Positions 31,556 through 39,670 are shown, counted from the stretch's first letter. The stretch is 40,786 nucleotides of DNA from CAYMKL01 sp964390805 (GCA_964390805.1 CAYMKL010000055.1:1-40786), one strand, 5' to 3'. Notes: generated from the letters alone by a model not told the origin. Program-made: numbers and translations.

Positions 31556-32242
31556 TCAGTCTCTCCAGGCATACCTAAGCGTAGTTCCCAGCAGATAGTA
31601 GGCCGCCAGGACCGTCCCTTTGATCGTGCCGCTGACCTTCGACTGCCCGGCGATGCGAGGGCGCGTAGCCACCGGCACTTCGACGATACGATGTCCGCGC
31701 CTGGCGCATTTGACGATCATCTCGACGGTCCACCCATAGGTCATCTCGCCCATGCCCAACTCGGCCAGCACCGGGCGGCGAATGGCCTTGAACGGCGGCA
31801 GGTCGGTGATCCGTTGGCCATAGAGCAACCGCACCAGCGTGGTGGTCAGCAAGTTGCCCAGACGTTGGTGGGGCAGTAATGCGCCGCGTGCTGCCGGGCC
31901 AAGCACTCGCGAACCAAGAACCAGGTCGGCCTCGTCGCGCTCGATAGGCCCGATGATGGCCCGCATCTGGCTGGCGTCGTCGCTGCCGTCGCCGTCCATG
32001 AAGACGAGCACGTCGAATCCTTCTCCCGCAGCAGTGACACCCGCCGCGCAGGCGTAGCCGTAGCCCCGCCGCTCCTCCCGCACCACCCGGGCCCCTGCTG
32101 CCAGGGCCACCTCCCCAGTGCGGTCCGTGGAGCCGTTGTCCACGACGATGACCTGGTGAGCCAGATCACGGGGCACGTCGGCTATCACGCGGGGCACGGC
32201 TTCTTCTTCGTTCAGGGCAGGGATGATGACCGCGACCCTCAT
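31556..32242 (-). CDS. Family 2 glycosyltransferase (dolichyl-phosphate mannosyltransferase-like)
   Basis: 228 residues. GT-A motifs VIIPALNEEEAVPRVI, VVDNGSTDRTGEVA, and the metal-binding FMDGDGSDD, then GSRVLG. No C-terminal membrane domain of DPM1-GtrA type; only one hydrophobic stretch near the end. It transfers a sugar from a nucleotide sugar, probably to a polyprenyl phosphate or other lipid. The ATG overlaps the NUDIX stop by four bases and its stop abuts the next radical SAM start, so it is in the four-gene operon. Confidence 0.9.
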   Translation of the reverse strand: MRVAVIIPALNEEEAVPRVIADVPRDLAHQVIVVDNGSTDRTGEVALAAGARVVREERRGYGYACAAGVTAAGEGFDVLVFMDGDGSDDASQMRAIIGPIERDEADLVLGSRVLGPAARGALLPHQRLGNLLTTTLVRLLYGQRITDLPPFKAIRRPVLAELGMGEMTYGWTVEMIVKCARRGHRIVEVPVATRPRIAGQSKVSGTIKGTVLAAYYLLGTTLRYAWRD

Positions 32243-32784
32243 TTCAGCTCCCCCCTCAGGCGCGCCGCGTGCAGGATGGCGATGACGCTCATGCTGTCCA
32301 TGATCTCGCAGTTGACCACCATCCGCAGGGCTTCGGCGAAGGGGAAGGCTCTGACCTCGATGAACTCCGTCTCATCGGGAGGGCGCTGGGCCGGGGAGAG
32401 CCCCTCTCCGATGTAGAGATGCGCTGTCTCCTGGCAGATGCACTTGGAGGTGTAATAGCTGCTGATCCAGGTCAGCCGCTCGGCCCGGTAGCCCGTCTCC
32501 TCCTGAAGCTCCCGCTGAGCCGCCTCCTCCAGGGACTCGCCCTCCCTCACCCCGCCGGTGGGGATCTCCCACCGGGCATCCTTCTGGACGTAGCGGTACT
32601 GGCGGACCAGGAGGATCTGGTCGTCTTCCAGAAAAGGCACCACGCCCACGCAGTCGCCAAAGGCGACCACGCCGTAGAGGGTGGTTCGTCCATCGGGCAT
32701 CTCCGCGATGTCCTCTCGCAGGCTCATCCACGGATTCTCGTAGACGGGCCGGCTGCTGAGGGTCTTCCAGGGTTTGTGTTCCAT
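32239..32784 (-). CDS. NUDIX hydrolase, ADP-ribose pyrophosphatase-like
   Basis: 181 residues. NUDIX box GGVREGESLEEAAQRELQEE followed by TGY, matching GX5EX7REUXEEXGU, preceded by VQKDARWEIPTGG, as in ADP-ribose/nucleoside-diphosphate-sugar hydrolases. It has the N-terminal strand SRPVYENPWMSLRED of that group. Metal-dependent hydrolysis to AMP and a sugar phosphate is expected. Located 16 bases after the first radical SAM gene; it overlaps the GT2 gene by ATGA. In a GT operon it may act on a nucleotide sugar. Confidence 0.92.
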   Translation of the reverse strand: MEHKPWKTLSSRPVYENPWMSLREDIAEMPDGRTTLYGVVAFGDCVGVVPFLEDDQILLVRQYRYVQKDARWEIPTGGVREGESLEEAAQRELQEETGYRAERLTWISSYYTSKCICQETAHLYIGEGLSPAQRPPDETEFIEVRAFPFAEALRMVVNCEIMDSMSVIAILHAARLRGELK

Positions 32785-32800
32785 AGTGCCCCCTTGGGCT

Positions 32801-33784
32801 TCACACCATAATAGTAGTGCAGACGTTTTTGGCTCGCGGCAGGTCCTTCTGGGGCGCTAGCTCGACCTCCAGGTGGATCTCCTCTCCCCGCACCCAGGGG
32901 CAGTACTTGTCGTGCTGGTCCAGATTGCCCGACAAGGCCCGGCGACTGGCGCAGCCCCCCTGGCAGGGACAGTCCTGGGCCGACAGAGGCACCTGGCGGG
33001 CAAGCTGGAACTCAGGACTGTCCATGATCCCCTCGCCCAGGCGAGGCACGTCCTCAATAGTGAGCATCCTGTCGGGCCAGTAGACACAGGGAATGACCTG
33101 GCCTTGGGGAGTGAAGCGGATGCTGTGGCGGCCACAGGGAGAGACGGCCGGGCCCAGCCCCAGGACGGCCTGCACCACTGGTTCGGTGCAGCTCACGAGC
33201 TGAGCCGAAGCGAAGAGCCGCCGGTAGCCCTCCCAGAACTGCTCGTAGCTCAACTGGAAGCGATCGGTCCTCACGGGCTGATACACGTTGGCCCGCAGGT
33301 TCGCCCCCAGAGAGCGGGCCAGTCGGGCCAGGCCGTCCATTCTGTCGTAGTTGGTGTTCATCATGGTGGCCAGGACGGAGACCTCGATCCCCAGTTCTCG
33401 GCACCGCTCCATGGCAGCGTGGACATCCTGCCAGTTCCCCCGACCTCGGAAGAGATCCTGTTCCTGCTTCGTGGGGAAATCAATGGACACCTCCACATCG
33501 TGGAAGGCCCGCAAGTACTCGTCAGGGATGGTGTTCAGGCTGTAGCCGTTAGAGGCCATAGTCAGCTTGATCCCCTGATCCCGCAGATAATCCACCATCT
33601 CCAGGAATTGGGGATGCAGCGCGTTCTCGCCTGTGCCCATGCCCATGGCGCTGACGGGCAGGTGCTGGCAGATGGTCTTGATGTCCGCCAGGGTGAGGCG
33701 ATAGACCTGGTCCGTAGGACGGTAACAGTGAGCGCAGTTCAGATTGCAGTCGTTGGTCAGTCCGATGCCAATGGATAGACCCAT
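32801..33784 (-). CDS. Radical SAM protein with SPASM-type C-terminus (1)
   Basis: 327 residues. Cluster motif CNLNCAHC (C13, C17, C20) close to the N-terminus, then GTGENALHPQFLEMVDYL in place of the usual GGEP motif. The SPASM-like C-terminus has cysteines in SPCGRHS, VIPCVYW, CPCQGGC and DKYCPW. Members modify peptides or mature enzymes, often next to a small peptide gene, but none is obvious here. First gene of an operon (followed by NUDIX, GT2, second rSAM) and preceded by a 180-base leader with a consensus promoter and an attenuator-like hairpin. Confidence 0.88.
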   Translation of the reverse strand: MGLSIGIGLTNDCNLNCAHCYRPTDQVYRLTLADIKTICQHLPVSAMGMGTGENALHPQFLEMVDYLRDQGIKLTMASNGYSLNTIPDEYLRAFHDVEVSIDFPTKQEQDLFRGRGNWQDVHAAMERCRELGIEVSVLATMMNTNYDRMDGLARLARSLGANLRANVYQPVRTDRFQLSYEQFWEGYRRLFASAQLVSCTEPVVQAVLGLGPAVSPCGRHSIRFTPQGQVIPCVYWPDRMLTIEDVPRLGEGIMDSPEFQLARQVPLSAQDCPCQGGCASRRALSGNLDQHDKYCPWVRGEEIHLEVELAPQKDLPRAKNVCTTIMV

Positions 33785-33830
33785 AGCCCTCCCCTCCTTC
33801 TATCTCTACTTGTAGCACACCCGCAACTAT

Positions 33831-33880
33831 AAAACAGCAAAAGCCGACCTTCTCCAATCCAATGAAAGAGAAAAATCGGC
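33831..33880 (-). terminator. Attenuator-like hairpin in the leader of the rSAM operon
   Basis: On the minus strand the stem gccgatttttctc (33880-33868) pairs with gagaaggtcggc (33854-33843) with one bulge, and the stem is followed by TTTTGCTGTTTT. It lies between the promoter at 33974-34003 and the start of the operon, so it would stop transcription early unless prevented. Confidence 0.55.
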
Positions 33881-33973
33881 CTTCAATGTCGCGTGCTCAC
33901 CTCCTACATAGAAGATTGGCTGCTGGCTGGGATGAGAGCAACGATGACGCAGTATCGGTCAATGCTTGCTGTT

Positions 33974-34003
33974 ATTATACTACGCAATCAGCCCAAATGT
34001 CAA
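33974..34003 (-). promoter_or_regulatory. Consensus sigma-70 promoter of the rSAM operon
   Basis: On the minus strand TTGACA (34003-33998), an 18-base spacer, and TATAAT (33979-33974). Both hexamers are perfect. The predicted transcript starts near 33967, giving a leader of about 180 bases. The rest of 33785-34084 holds no credible gene. Confidence 0.8.
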
Positions 34004-34084
34004 TGCCTCGTCCGAAGCAAGTTCTCACCTGCCTGAATGGTTACCTAGTGTACCTGCAATTGAGCCATCTATTAGTGACATTCC

Positions 34085-35008
34085 TTATGGTGTCACAGGT
34101 TTTCTTCCCAACAATTGGATGTAACGGGCGATCAGCCTGTAGGGATGAAGGGTGCCGGCAGCCGTCTCCAGATCAAGAAGGCGGGCAAAGAACTCCGGAT
34201 CGGCTAGTTTCTCGGCAGGCAGATAGTCAGCGAAGATACGGACTCCGTACTCTGCAAGCAGCTCCAGCCCCGCCTGGGCCATGGCCTCTTGCATCACCTC
34301 TGTCGGGAAGGTGCAGCGAGATAGGCCGAAAAGGTCCGCCGAGGAGACCCGTCCACGCAGGGCTTGTCCTGAGCGGGGTCGAAGGGCCAGGCGTGCTTTC
34401 TCCAGATCCCCCTTGGCCAGGGTCCAGCGCAGGGCATCGGCATAAGAGTTGACAAAGAGAAGGGAGATCAGTCCCCGAGGCCGGAGCACGGTGGTTAGGG
34501 CCCGAAGAACCCCCCAGGGCTCTGAGACGTATTCCAGGAGCGTATGGCAGAGGATCAGGTCGAAATGGTCTGGAGGAAAGAGGCCGGTAGTCTCCTCGAC
34601 AGGCACACAGTGAAACTCCATACGCTCCAGCAGGGAAGCATCGAGTTGCTCGACCTTCTGTCGAGCGATGGCTAGCATCTGAGCCGAAAAATCCAGGAGA
34701 CAGACCTGGTGGCCCTGCTGGGCCAGGGGGAGGGCATAGCTTGCCGTCCCTCCACCCGCATCCAGGACCTTCAAACTGCGAGAGAGCGATCCCAGGTGCT
34801 GTGCCAGATAGCGTAGGGTCAGCTTCTGCCGCAGCCGGCCCAGAGGCGTGGCCGTGTAGTCCTCCCAGGCTTCGGCTTTGGCATCAAAGGCATCGAGGGG
34901 CTGATGTGGAGTGTGAGGAGGCGCCGGTGGACGGGGATGGCCGAACCCTGGGAGCCCTTCATATCTCACTCCTTGGTGTTTCCCTTCCACCCGTTTCTCC
35001 CTCGGCAA
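34085..35008 (-). CDS. SAM-dependent class I methyltransferase
   Basis: Up to 307 residues. Motif I VLDAGGGTASYALPLA, then VCLLDFSAQML, VPVEETTG and DLILCHTLLEYVSEP: a CmoM/SmtA-like or small-molecule methyltransferase. Start is uncertain: the ATG at 35008 lies only five bases after the -10 hexamer of a good promoter, so translation probably begins later, e.g. GTG at 34969. A perfect AAGGAG precedes an ATG in another frame nearby, which may mean a frameshift in the first 45 codons. The segment LRPRSGQALRGR (about 208-220) comes from a dispersed repeat. Monocistronic by its surroundings. Confidence 0.85.
   Translation of the reverse strand: MPREKRVEGKHQGVRYEGLPGFGHPRPPAPPHTPHQPLDAFDAKAEAWEDYTATPLGRLRQKLTLRYLAQHLGSLSRSLKVLDAGGGTASYALPLAQQGHQVCLLDFSAQMLAIARQKVEQLDASLLERMEFHCVPVEETTGLFPPDHFDLILCHTLLEYVSEPWGVLRALTTVLRPRGLISLLFVNSYADALRWTLAKGDLEKARLALRPRSGQALRGRVSSADLFGLSRCTFPTEVMQEAMAQAGLELLAEYGVRIFADYLPAEKLADPEFFARLLDLETAAGTLHPYRLIARYIQLLGRKPVTP
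34359..34388. repeat. TTCGAC-GCTCAGGACA dispersed repeat, copy 5 (in methyltransferase)
   Basis: Reads agggcttgtcctgagcgggg and continues tcgaagggcc, same orientation as copy 3. In-frame; it codes RPRSGQALRG. Confidence 0.6.
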
Positions 35009-35013
35009 TCCTT

Positions 35014-35042
35014 ATTTTAGCACACTTTGTCCAGATAGGCAA
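35014..35042 (-). promoter_or_regulatory. Promoter upstream of the methyltransferase
   Basis: On the minus strand TTGCCT (35042-35037), 17-base spacer, TAAAAT (35019-35014). It is close to consensus and the only good match in the gap. Confidence 0.6.
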
Positions 35043-35150
35043 CCCTGCTCAGGCGGATGCACCCGCACGATGGAGAGGCTGCCCGCACGTCGGGCAACGC
35101 ACCAGCTCCGACCGTTTCGCCGCTATGTCAAAAACGAAAAGCTGAGTCCA
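35043..35150 (-). repeat. CPxCGQPLH repeat, copy 2 (core 35070-35117)
   Basis: The core matches 12611-12658 at 41 of 48 bases. On the minus strand it codes KRSELVRCPTCGQPLHRAG and a stop, with an open frame of only about 30 codons and no ribosome site. It may be a piece of a small zinc-ribbon gene or a dispersed element. The rest of the gene-free stretch 35009-35439 holds a promoter and a terminator. Confidence 0.55.
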
Positions 35151-35294
35151 CTCTCCCACTCAATTATACCACAAAGCTCTGGCACACAAAAACCGGAGCC
35201 GCCTGTGAAGGAGAGGGGCATGAGCCGACCATACGTCGTTTTTGTGATTCCTGGCGGCTGGACGACATCTCGGCCACGGCGCTTCACACTAAAG

Positions 35295-35333
35295 AACAAA
35301 GCCACCTGCATCCATCGCGCAGGTGGCTTTGTT
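35295..35333 (-). terminator. Strong hairpin downstream of the response regulator
   Basis: Arms aacaaagccacctgc (35295-35309) and its exact complement (35319-35333), 15 bp with a nine-base loop. It lies about 100 bases past the receiver stop. A conserved 22-base flank (35333-35354) recurs beside the terminator at 35952-35990. The upstream word ggctttg (minus strand, near 35346) could pair with caaagcc of the stem, so an alternative fold is possible. Confidence 0.75.
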
Positions 35334-35439
35334 TCGCTGCCCAAAGCCTACCTCTTCAGACGGCCAATCACGTTAGCCGTCCTGGGGTGAGTAGCGTCCA
35401 AAGGCGAGCCCGCCAAGAACACTAGGATTCGGTGTGAGT

Positions 35440-35814
35440 CTAACGCCTAGCGGCCTCCAGGGCATCGAGTGCAGTCCGCCGAATCTCGGCAACTTCCAAT
35501 GGCTTGTCCAGGCAGCGATAAACCCCCAGCCGCTGAGCCTCGGCGTTGGTCTCCTGGCTGCCGTAGGCCGTTATCCAGATCACGACCGTACTGGGGCTCA
35601 GGGCTCTCACGGCTTCCGTAAGCTCCACACCATCCATGCCCGGCATCTTCAGATCAGTAATGAGCAAATCGAAAGGCTTCTTCCTGGCCTTATCCAGGGC
35701 CTCGTAGCCGCTCTGGGCAGTCACAACCTCATACTGACTGCCCAGCCCTGCCAGGATATCGCGCAAGACGAAGAGCACTCGCTCATCGTCGTCAACGACC
35801 AGTATGCACTTCAT
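35440..35814 (-). CDS. Stand-alone response-regulator receiver (CheY-like)
   Basis: About 124 residues, only a receiver domain. Acidic pocket VVDDDERV, phosphoacceptor Asp in LLITDLKMPGMDG, Thr/Ser position in VVIWITAYGS (a Thr), and the Lys in CLDKPLE. No output domain and no histidine kinase in the window, so it must signal by contact with a partner. Start taken as the third in-frame Met (35814, MKCILVVDDD); ATGs at 35835 and 35823 are possible. It lies between two similar terminator modules. Confidence 0.92.
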   Translation of the reverse strand: MKCILVVDDDERVLFVLRDILAGLGSQYEVVTAQSGYEALDKARKKPFDLLITDLKMPGMDGVELTEAVRALSPSTVVIWITAYGSQETNAEAQRLGVYRCLDKPLEVAEIRRTALDALEAARR

Positions 35815-35951
35815 AGCATCCATCCTCGCTCCCAACTGCTCTTCGCACGCTCTCCACTGCGCAGATCAGGCCCAAGGTTCTGCCAGACAATCGAGCAGAG
35901 CCTCACGGCCCTGCTTTCTATTGGGTAGTCGTCCTCTCGCTGATCTGTAAA

Positions 35952-35990
35952 AAGCAACGCCACTTGATCCTACCAAGAGTGGCACTGCTT
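35952..35990 (-). terminator. Terminator of the secreted repeat-protein gene
   Basis: Stem aagca..gccac / gtggc..tgctt with a two-base mismatch, then TTTTT on the minus strand, 14 bases after the stop at 36004. The flank ttcgctgcccaagacctacctc (35989-36010) is 20/22 identical to that at 35333-35354, so the two terminators are related. Confidence 0.75.
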
Positions 35991-36003
35991 CGCTGCCCAA
36001 GAC

Positions 36004-37116
36004 CTACCTCCCCATCCTCATCCAGAAGTCCCAGGGGTCGAGAATGTCGGGCTCAGGTACCCAGAGCCGGGGATCGAAGATGCCGTTCTCAGGTTCGATG
36101 CCCTGATCAAGGACACTCTTGGGATCTATCTCATACTCTGACGACCACGATAGATTAAACTCTGACGACCACGACGATAGATTGAATTCTTTATTTATGT
36201 ATTCTAGAACTTCACTCTGCGCTGTATGTGTAAATTCTTCATTTACGTGTCTTAGAATATCCCCCTGCGCCTCATAATGAGGCTCATACAACCAATCTGT
36301 CAAGAGAAGAACGGTATCAGGGGATGACTTCTCCACAAACTTCTCTCTTCGGTCTTTACCCATGTACAGAAATGCTAATGCTATTTCATAGACAGGACGC
36401 TTATGCCCGTGAGGTTCTGTAGTAATTATAGTAACTGCGTTTTCACACTCGGCCTGAGAAACCCGATCGGCAGTCGTGAGATCATTCTCATCAGCGTTGA
36501 TGGATCGCTCAGGCCCTGACGGCCACGATATCTCAGACCCGATTTCTTCACGTACAGATGTTATGATATCATTCCGGACCGTATCAGGAGTCTCATACAA
36601 CCAATCTGTCAAGGCAGAGCTAGTTGCAGGGGATAGGTCTTTTACAAACCCCTCCCTTTTATCTTCAGTCATGTACAGATATGCTAATACCATTTCAGGG
36701 ACAGGTTGTTCACTCTCATGACCTCCAGACCCAACCTCTTTTCCAAGCTCACATTTGGGTTTGGGAAGAGATGAATTGAGAGGAGATGAGGTAGGGATAC
36801 ATGCTACGGCAATTTGTTTGTCAAGGTCGCTGATGAATTTCTCAGTGTCCAGGATTTCTCCCTTATCGGAGACCAGTCTCTTTCTTAGAACTTGAACTGC
36901 CTCAACAAGCGCCTTGGCGTCTTTGAGCAGACTGCACTTCTCACCGTTATCCTTCTCCTTCAGCCAGTTTGCACTAGTTATCAAGATCCTAGCTGCTTCT
37001 CCCAGTTCTTCATCTCTAGGGCGGCCCTCTTGGGCATATGCATAGGAGGGGGCCAATATCACAAATATCACTGCCATGAGTACACGACCAAAGGTGAGTA
37101 GGCGCGAACTGTTCAT
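36004..37116 (-). CDS. Secreted protein of unknown function with an internal repeat
   Basis: 370 residues, not recognised. A clear signal peptide (VLMAVIFVILAPSYAYAQEG). Two similar segments follow: PVPEMVLAYLYMTEDKREGF ... LTDWLYETPDTVRNDI and PVYEIALAFLYMGKDRREKF ... LTDWLYEPHYEAQGDI, each about 60 residues of predicted helix. Before them are two Cys (GEKCSLL, VACIP). The C-terminus is acidic and aromatic with a short repeat (EFNLSSWSS/EFNLSWSS) and ends DPWDFWMRMGR. Base composition is visibly AT-richer than the left part of the window. Probably works with the next two upstream genes. Confidence 0.75.
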   Translation of the reverse strand: MNSSRLLTFGRVLMAVIFVILAPSYAYAQEGRPRDEELGEAARILITSANWLKEKDNGEKCSLLKDAKALVEAVQVLRKRLVSDKGEILDTEKFISDLDKQIAVACIPTSSPLNSSLPKPKCELGKEVGSGGHESEQPVPEMVLAYLYMTEDKREGFVKDLSPATSSALTDWLYETPDTVRNDIITSVREEIGSEISWPSGPERSINADENDLTTADRVSQAECENAVTIITTEPHGHKRPVYEIALAFLYMGKDRREKFVEKSSPDTVLLLTDWLYEPHYEAQGDILRHVNEEFTHTAQSEVLEYINKEFNLSSWSSEFNLSWSSEYEIDPKSVLDQGIEPENGIFDPRLWVPEPDILDPWDFWMRMGR

Positions 37117-37212
37117 GAGTTATGTTACCTCCACACTTGTAGTTGGTTTGATCTCTTCCTTCGTTTTCTCTGGTTGCTCCCCGGTTGCAGTCGGGGTCAT
37201 CATGGCTGTCAG

Positions 37213-37953
37213 CTAAGGTGAGGTCGGGAACGGGGTCGCTGTTGCAGTTGTCGTCGGCTCCACCACTCCTGCAGTCGGCGTTGCCATCACGTTGACTACA
37301 GGACGTGGATAAGCGAAGCCCCCAAACTTGAGCTCAGGCCGCTCACCGGACGTAATGATGGTCGACACAATGATAATGGCGCCCATTAGCACTACAAACA
37401 CACCTGGCGAACTTGTCGCTAAGGCGACCTGGGCTTTATCGGAAACGCTCCCCTCAAACTTAATTGGGCTTTGCCGGACACCACGTATTACAGTTACGCA
37501 GCCAATGATGGCGATTATTGTACCCACCAAGAAGCCAAGGTTCTTGCGAGTAGAAATAGCCGCCGTTGAGATGCTACCTTGCTGATAGAGCATGGCAAGT
37601 CCAGTAACCTGTGCTCTAATGAAATTCATGTCCATTTCGAAAAGGTCTAGCACATCGTTCTCGTTGGGCGATGGGGGTTGCCAATGCTCGACGACGCTGT
37701 CACTGACGCTCTGGATAAGGCGTTCTTCACGCCTCTGCAAGTCAACGAAAATCACTGCGAAAGCAATGATCAGCACAAAGCTGAGAGCATACAGAACTAA
37801 GTCTTCTGGGGTAAAGCCTTGACTGAATACTCTGCCGAACCAGTCTGCTCTCCCCCTATCTGACTTCTCCCGAGTTACTCCTGGAGTGTCTGATCTACTT
37901 GCAGAAGTGTTCTCTTCTTTGGAGGCAGTTGAACGAACTGTATCATCGGACAT
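37213..37953 (-). CDS. Membrane protein of unknown function, three helices
   Basis: 246 residues. A charged cytosolic-looking N-terminus (about 1-50), helix LVLYALSFVLIIAFAVIFVD, a soluble part with EHWQPPSPNENDVLDLFEMD, helix LGFLVGTIIAIIGCVTVI, helix GVFVVLMGAIIIVSTIIT, and a C-terminal Thr/Pro-rich tail with the same style as lipoprotein linkers. GGAGG stands before the ATG. I recognise no family. Lies 96 bases upstream of the secreted repeat-protein gene. Confidence 0.7.
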   Translation of the reverse strand: MSDDTVRSTASKEENTSASRSDTPGVTREKSDRGRADWFGRVFSQGFTPEDLVLYALSFVLIIAFAVIFVDLQRREERLIQSVSDSVVEHWQPPSPNENDVLDLFEMDMNFIRAQVTGLAMLYQQGSISTAAISTRKNLGFLVGTIIAIIGCVTVIRGVRQSPIKFEGSVSDKAQVALATSSPGVFVVLMGAIIIVSTIITSGERPELKFGGFAYPRPVVNVMATPTAGVVEPTTTATATPFPTSP

Positions 37954-38141
37954 CTTTAGAATTAACCTCCATCGTTTGGGGCACCCGGACGCTTGGATTA
38001 CTCCGGAAATGCCATCGTGTGAAGCACGCAGGTGACCTCAGGCTAGTCGGGCAGGAATCGCCCGCACGAGCAGGCAGTCCAGCCACACTGATGCTGCTAA
38101 CAAAGTAGTGTGTCACACAACCGCTTGAACGCGGTGCTGGT

Positions 38142-39670
38142 TCATCCGTACCTATGTTGCGGGCAGAATGGCACGATGTAACTGATCCAACCAATGATCT
38201 GAAGCCCTGGGAACTGGACTACATCCTGGTTTGAAAGTGGTAGGGGCAGAGTATCTGGAAAACTCGATGGAAGCGGCTTTGGAAAAGGGGGAGGCCACGA
38301 CCACGACTCTGGCATAGGATAGGGAAGCGGGTCGCCTGGACGCACAGGGAAAGGGGGAATGTTCTCCGGATTGAATGACTCTGTCTCCTGGAAACTGCCA
38401 GTCAGCAAATCTAATGCTTCAGAAGGGGGAGCGTTCTCTAGGTTGAATGACTCCGTCTCCTGGAAACTGCCAGTCAGCAAATCTAATNNNNNNNNNNNNN
38501 NNNNNNNNNNNNNNNNNNNNNNNNNNNNNNNNNNNNNNNNNNNNNNNNNNNNNNNNNNNNNNNNNNNNNNNNNNNNNNNNNNNNNNNGTTCTCTAGGTTG
38601 AATGACTCCGTCTCCTGGAAACTGCCAGTCAGCAAATCTAATACTTCAGGTTGAATAGCATGGGGCCAGGTCACTTCCTCTACATCAGACAATTGAGTTC
38701 GCAAGTAGGTCTCATCTACACGCCGCAATAAGGTCTCACTCAATCGTGAGGAAAGTTTGCGTCGCAATAGATCTTCTGTTGCCCCGCCTGCCCCATCCCC
38801 GAGCATGAACGGCCCGTACGATGCCCGCACCTGACCTTCCTGGAGGAGTGAAACTAGGGGTTCATCTTCCGGCCCCCACTCTGCTTCGACTTGTACATCT
38901 TGGACCAATAAAAAACCAGTTACGATGAGCGGAAGTAGACCGTCGTTCTCTCTAGAGCGTCCCGTTGAGAACCCGCCGACCTTAATCCCCGAAAACCCCC
39001 ACCCGGGCAGGCTGAAAATCATTGGCTCAAGCCATGGTCGGCGGACCTGAACCAGCTTATACCGAAACCGAATCTCTCGAATCCGACTTGCCCGATCACC
39101 CGCTGCGGGTGCCCCAAATCCCTCTAGCCGCCAAGGTATCTCGTTTCTTCCTTCGAGAATAGTGAATCCGGATGTTGGGGACGGATTATCAGGAATAATC
39201 GTCGCAGAGGTAAACTCAGTATCGGGATTCCACCAGTCGTCTGGAGTGGCAAAAGCAGGACGGAATTGAGTAAACGTCCCGCTGAGGTCGTACAGTCCAG
39301 CTAGCTCGTAGTTCCGCCGGGCCTCTAGCAGTAGGCCTTGGAGCGAAGTTGGTGCTTCCGGCCGAACAGTCGCATATCGAATCAAGTTTCCGTACAGGTT
39401 GTCTGCAGATCGAGGGCTTGGTATGTAGTTGCGACCAATGAACGGCACTCTGTCGACCAGAGTATAGAACCGATGGAGGGGCGGGATGGCACCGCCAGGG
39501 TTAGCCGGACCATGGGCATTCTGATACTTGTCGGGAGAAACTGGTATGGGAGCTCCACTCGGTTGGAAGACAGGTTTTAGCAGACCAGATGGTGAGGCAT
39601 CGGGTAGTGTCCTATAGATTGGTTCGATCTGCTTAACTATCTGATGGATAAGGCTGATGAGATCAATCAT
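38142..39670 (-). CDS. Protein of unknown function with tandem repeats, interrupted by a scaffold gap
   Basis: Starts at 39670 with AGAAGGAGG before the ATG. About 360 residues of a soluble, Pro- and Trp-containing domain that I do not recognise (YRTLPDASPSGLLKPVFQPS; GRNEIPWRLEGFGAPA; LEPMIFSLPGWGFSG). Then 24-residue units LLTGSFQETESFNLEN plus APPSEALD-like spacer, with the run of N in the middle, and a Pro-rich end (PESWSWPPPFPKPLPSSFPD) finishing CPQHRYG. The two sides are in different frames only because the gap length is arbitrary. No signal peptide. No related genes flank it apart from the cluster. Confidence 0.7.
38361..38642 (-). repeat. 72-bp tandem repeat around the gap
   Basis: Units begin at 38361 and 38433, and a third, partial unit follows the gap at 38588. 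Each codes LLTGSFQETESFNxEN plus a six- to eight-residue linker. The true copy number is hidden by the gap. Confidence 0.85.
38488..38587. other. Scaffold gap of exactly 100 N
   Basis: One hundred N. The round length suggests a placeholder, so real distance and copy number of the repeat are unknown. Confidence 0.99.

Noticed and set aside
33885..33970. tRNA or T-box-like leader in the rSAM operon 5' region
   Set aside because: No cloverleaf, no CCA-type or T-box sequence could be matched by eye.
35287..35360. Resemblance to a c-di-GMP-I riboswitch
   Set aside because: A few shared words (GCCAC, GGUAGG) but the conserved GGGCAAACC and tetraloop-receptor parts are absent, and the second copy lies after a stop codon. 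Treated as a terminator module.
36004..39670. Prophage or phage satellite
   Set aside because: No integrase, capsid, terminase or lysis gene and no attachment repeats; only a neighbouring IS.
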